DNA from: Desulfobulbus sp. | Lineage (GTDB): Bacteria; Desulfobacterota; Desulfobulbia; Desulfobulbales; Desulfobulbaceae | Length of the DNA: 8,473 nucleotides | Reading direction: 5' to 3' | NCBI GenBank assembly: GCA_017998195.1 | Contig: JAGODN010000098.1 | Span: 1 to 8,473, forward strand | Part shown: in pieces, positions 6,014-8,473 of the stretch | Numbering within the stretch: the first letter of the stretch is position 1 | How the letters are laid out: each line of letters opens with the position of its first letter | Notes under the pieces: model-generated | What the model saw: the letters and a program-made list of their open reading frames with translations, nothing else | Database searches by the model: none | What the model was told of the DNA's origin: nothing | Made by a program: the position numbers and the translations under genes

Positions 6014-7012
6014 TCAGAGTGCGAACTCCCGCCGGACACCGTCGACGAACCCGTTCTCCTCCGCGTCCAGGCGCCGCTCCCGCTGGCCGATCGCCCAGCC
6101 GCGGGCGGTGCGGCGGACGGTGTAGAGGAAATAGCGGCTCCGCCGTCCCTCGGGCCCCCGGCGGGCGGTTATCGACGGCGCCCCCAGCACCGGTACGGGC
6201 CCGTGCGGACCGGGCAGGGTGGCGCTGATGGTGCGGTGGGTGTGGCCGAACAGCACCAGCTCCACCCCGTGGCGGGCGATCAGGGCCTGCAGGGCGGGTG
6301 CGTCGGTGAGGCCACGGCGCCAGCTGACCGCGTTCGTCACCGGCGGGTGGTGGATGAGCAGCACCCGGCACCACCCTTGGCCGGCCAGCCGCTCGAGCAG
6401 GGTGGCCAGCCGAGCCAGCTGGGCGGCGCCGAGGGTGCCGCTGGCCAGGTGGGGCGCGGTCGGTTCGGCCGTGCTGCAGCCGATCAGGGCCACCGGCGGA
6501 CGCAGGCGCAGGGTGGGGAACAGGGCCGACAACTCGGCCGGCAGGGGCTCGTCCGCCTGCGACCCGTCGCCCTGCAGCCAGGGCAGCCAGCAGGCCAGGG
6601 TCTCCCGCCAGTCGCCGGCCAGGTAGCGGTCGTGGTTGCCGGGCACCACCGTGACCCGCTCGGCCGGACCCAGGGTCTGCAGCCAGGCGCCGGCCACCGC
6701 GCCTTCGCCCGCCAGGCCCAGGTGGGTGAGGTCGCCGGTGACGGCAATGTGGTCCGGCCGCATCCGTTGCAGGTCACCCGCAAGCGTGGTAAGTAGGCCC
6801 TCGTCCTGCTCGCGGCGCCGTTTCAGCTGCCAGCGCAGCCAGCCGAACAGCCGCTTGGTGAGGAAATCGCGCGGGCGCAGCCGTTCCGGGCGAGCCAGGT
6901 GCGGATCGGAGCAGTGGGCGAGCACCCACTCCGTGGTCAGGGAGGGGGCGTCCGTGCCGGCAGGCGACGGTGTGCCGGCAACGGCCGGGGCTGGGGCGGC
7001 TGATCTGGTCAT
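6014..7012 (-). CDS. Calcineurin-like metallophosphoesterase
   Basis: A 332-residue phosphoesterase from the ATG at 7012. All dimetal-site motifs are present in order: SDPHL (D36, H38), GD (D94), GNHD (N126, H127), IHHPP (H221, H222) and GHTH (H257, H259). It should be an active Mn/Fe-type phosphomonoesterase or phosphodiesterase. No signal peptide is evident, so it is probably cytoplasmic. The first 29 residues (MTRSAAPAP...) are low-complexity and outside the domain; a GTG at 6925 directly before LAHCSDPHL would give a compact family-like start, and upstream frame to 7066 is also open, so the start is uncertain. It lies antisense between lptG and the CDP-alcohol phosphotransferase. In this setting the substrate could be a lipid phosphate, a CDP-alcohol or a UDP-linked lipid A precursor (the LpxH reaction uses this fold), but no substrate motif decides between them. 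Confidence 0.85.
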   Translation of the reverse strand: MTRSAAPAPAVAGTPSPAGTDAPSLTTEWVLAHCSDPHLARPERLRPRDFLTKRLFGWLRWQLKRRREQDEGLLTTLAGDLQRMRPDHIAVTGDLTHLGLAGEGAVAGAWLQTLGPAERVTVVPGNHDRYLAGDWRETLACWLPWLQGDGSQADEPLPAELSALFPTLRLRPPVALIGCSTAEPTAPHLASGTLGAAQLARLATLLERLAGQGWCRVLLIHHPPVTNAVSWRRGLTDAPALQALIARHGVELVLFGHTHRTISATLPGPHGPVPVLGAPSITARRGPEGRRSRYFLYTVRRTARGWAIGQRERRLDAEENGFVDGVRREFAL

Positions 7013-7019
7013 GGCCCAA

Positions 7020-7048
7020 GCTATACCGGATGGGGTCTTTTTGCGCAA
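7020..7048 (-). promoter_or_regulatory. Possible sigma-70-type promoter for the phosphoesterase gene
   Basis: Read on the minus strand, TTGCGC (7048-7043) and TATAGC (7025-7020) are separated by exactly 17 bases: 3 of 6 and 4 of 6 consensus matches. Start of transcription would fall about seven bases on, at or next to the ATG at 7012, leaving essentially no leader. Either the message is leaderless, or translation begins further in, or the match is chance. Confidence 0.35.
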
Positions 7049-7049
7049 A
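7040..7049. repeat. Ten-base perfect palindrome in the divergent phosphoesterase / phosphotransferase spacer
   Basis: TTTGCGCAAA is a perfect palindrome and overlaps the -35-like element of the minus-strand promoter candidate. It lies in the 123-base gap between two divergent genes, a natural place for an operator serving both. Short palindromes also arise by chance. Confidence 0.3.
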
Positions 7050-7135
7050 GGCAGACTGGACCGCATGCCCCGCCACAGACCGGCAGAGCCGTGCGCCGGG
7101 TCTTCTTTTCACCCACCTCTTCAGCAGACAGTCCC

Positions 7136-8332
7136 ATGAGCGTGCATCTTCTTTTTTGTCAACCCAGCCCGGTCACCATCTGGGGCCGGACCTCCCGCGA
7201 ACGGATCGAACGCATCCTCGGCGACGCGGTGCGCCCCTGCACCGCCGACCAGCTGGCCGACCTGGCCGCAGACGACACGGTCGTCATTTTCCGCGGCGAT
7301 TATCTCTACGACGACCGGTTGGTCAGCCACCTGGCGGCCACGGCGAACCTCCTCCTGCAGCTGGACGCCCCACCCCACCCGGCGGTCGCAGCCCACGTGC
7401 CGGCCGCGCTGGCCGCCGAGGCCCTGGCCCTGGTGGACGGCGCCGCCGCGGACGCGACCCTGCCCGGGGTTGAGCGCTCCACCCCGAACACCATCACCCT
7501 GGCCTTCCAGAAGAAGCTGCGCAAGAGCGAGCCGCCCTTTGTCCTGCCGATCACCGCCCAAGGCAGCCGGGCGCTGGAGCAGCGGCTGTTCGACTGGTCC
7601 TACAAGGGGGTCACCGACCTGGTCACCAAGTGGGCCTGGCCCGTGCCGGCCCGGCGGGTGGTGGCCCTGGCCGTGCGCTGGCGCCTGACCCCCAACCAGG
7701 TGACCCTGGCGGGGCTGGTGCTGGTGTGCATCGCCGGCGCCTGTTTTTCTGCCGGCCTGTACGGGGTCGGCCTGGCGGCCGGCTGGCTGATGACCTTTCT
7801 TGACACCGTGGACGGCAAGCTCGCCCGGGTGACGCTCACCTCAAGCCGGTTCGGTCACTACTTCGACCACCTGATCGACCTCATCCACCCGCCCCTGTGG
7901 TACCTGCTGTGGGGATTGGGGCTGTCCGCGGCCCAGGTCGAGGGGTTGGGGCTGGAGCTTGCGACCTGTTTCCGGCTGATCTTCGCCGGCTACGTGGCCG
8001 GCCGGCTGGTGGAGGGCAGCTTCCAACTGCTGCTCGGCCGGTTCAGCATCTTCTGCTGGCGGCCGGTGGACTCCTGGTTCCGGCTGATCACCGCCCGCCG
8101 CAACCCCTGCCTGATCCTGCTCACCGCGAGTGTCCTCGCCGGTCGGCCCGAACTGGGCCTTTTCGCCGTGACCGGTTGGACCGTGGCCAGCACCCTTTTC
8201 CTGCTCGGCCGACTGGCCCTGGCCGGCCGGGAACGGCTCCGCCGGGGCGAGCCGCTCCAGTCCTGGCTGGCCGAGGCGGATGAGCCGCCCTATGCCGGCA
8301 CCCGGGCGGCCCGCATCTTTGCCGGCCGCTGA
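7136..8332 (+). CDS. CDP-alcohol phosphotransferase with degenerate N-terminal nucleotidyltransferase-like domain
   Basis: A 398-residue inner-membrane enzyme from the ATG at 7136; a GTG at 7091 in the same frame would add 15 unconvincing residues. The full catalytic motif is present: D223, D226, G227, A230, R231, then eight residues to G240, D244 and D248. It transfers a phospho-alcohol from a CDP-linked donor to a hydroxyl acceptor and releases CMP. Membrane helices lie at about 189-221, 250-266, 278-300, 324-336 and 344-362. YKGVTDLVTKWAWP (156-169) before TPNQVT (185-190) recalls proteins related to the inositol-phosphate cytidylyltransferase/DIPP synthase fusions. Residues 1-130, with DTVVIFRGDYLYDDRLV (47-63), look like part of a nucleotidyltransferase fold lacking the nucleotide-binding signature, so CDP-alcohol is probably supplied by another enzyme such as the LicC-like one. 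Acceptor lipid and headgroup are unknown. The next gene starts 17 bases after its stop. Confidence 0.85.
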   Translation: MSVHLLFCQPSPVTIWGRTSRERIERILGDAVRPCTADQLADLAADDTVVIFRGDYLYDDRLVSHLAATANLLLQLDAPPHPAVAAHVPAALAAEALALVDGAAADATLPGVERSTPNTITLAFQKKLRKSEPPFVLPITAQGSRALEQRLFDWSYKGVTDLVTKWAWPVPARRVVALAVRWRLTPNQVTLAGLVLVCIAGACFSAGLYGVGLAAGWLMTFLDTVDGKLARVTLTSSRFGHYFDHLIDLIHPPLWYLLWGLGLSAAQVEGLGLELATCFRLIFAGYVAGRLVEGSFQLLLGRFSIFCWRPVDSWFRLITARRNPCLILLTASVLAGRPELGLFAVTGWTVASTLFLLGRLALAGRERLRRGEPLQSWLAEADEPPYAGTRAARIFAGR

Positions 8333-8349
8333 ACCGGGCCGCCGGTGCC

Positions 8350-8473
8350 ATGACCGCGACCACCTTTGTCGGCGAGCGGCCCTCACAGATCGGCCTGCTC
8401 TACAACCCGCTGAGCGGCACCAACCGGCGTGATCCGGCCCTGCTGCCCGGCGCGGTCGCGGGTCTGGCCGAGG
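8350..8473 (+). CDS. Diacylglycerol kinase-like lipid kinase (5' fragment)
   Basis: Only the first 41 codons are in the window; the frame is open at the right edge. The ATG at 8350 is followed at residues 14-25 by IGLLYNPLSGTN, the opening beta strand plus the NPxSG nucleotide-binding motif of the DAGK catalytic domain family (diacylglycerol, sphingosine and ceramide kinases, YegS-type). These enzymes phosphorylate a lipid hydroxyl with ATP. No clear Shine-Dalgarno site is seen, but the 17-base distance from the phosphotransferase gene suggests one operon. Ceramide kinase of Caulobacter belongs to this superfamily (from memory), which fits the GNAT gene at the other end, but diacylglycerol or another lipid is equally allowed by the fragment. 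Confidence 0.65.
   Translation, partial: MTATTFVGERPSQIGLLYNPLSGTNRRDPALLPGAVAGLAE

Noticed and set aside
4786..6039. Minus-strand open frame of 417 codons opposite lptG
   Set aside because: Low-complexity Gln/Ala/Gly/His-rich translation, entirely antisense to a well-supported lptG.
5990..6796. Plus-strand open frame opposite the metallophosphoesterase
   Set aside because: All metallophosphoesterase motifs are on the other strand; this frame is Gly/Gln-rich shadow.

Overview
The window is very GC-rich (third codon positions almost all G or C), gene-dense DNA from a diderm, Gram-negative-type bacterium. The diderm assignment rests on an adjacent lptF/lptG pair (lipid export to the outer membrane) and a secreted protein with a Sec signal peptide. 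Family composition suggests a proteobacterium or Desulfobacterota member, but that is a weak inference. No rRNA, tRNA, mobile element or CRISPR array was seen.

Layout from left to right: (1) the 3' part of a GNAT-fold N-acyltransferase of the YghO-like family (+, entering from the left edge); (2) a MobA-like nucleotidyltransferase overlapping it by 4 bases (+); (3) a secreted protein of unknown function on the opposite strand, ending 8 bases from gene 2; (4) a 223-base divergent intergenic region; (5) a LicC-like (phosphocholine/inositol-phosphate type) cytidylyltransferase with a strong ribosome binding site (+); (6, 7) LptF and LptG permeases overlapping by ATGA (+); (8) a calcineurin-like metallophosphoesterase on the minus strand, ending 16 bases from lptG; (9) a 123-base divergent gap; (10) a CDP-alcohol phosphotransferase with a decayed-looking nucleotidyltransferase N-domain (+); (11) the first 41 codons of a diacylglycerol-kinase-like lipid kinase running off the right edge (+).

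Taken together the genes look like a lipid assembly and export locus. An alcohol phosphate could be activated with CTP (LicC-like and/or MobA-like enzyme) and transferred to a lipid acceptor by the CDP-alcohol phosphotransferase. The lipid could be phosphorylated by the DAGK-like kinase or dephosphorylated by the phosphoesterase, N-acylated by the GNAT enzyme, and moved out by LptF/LptG. The GNAT plus DAGK plus Lpt-permease combination recalls, from memory, the ceramide/anionic sphingolipid region of Caulobacter. The best working hypothesis is therefore a phosphosphingolipid (or other unusual phospholipid) biosynthesis and export cluster. This is inference: no serine palmitoyltransferase gene, the decisive marker, is visible here. 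Ordinary lipopolysaccharide export next to phospholipid genes remains possible.
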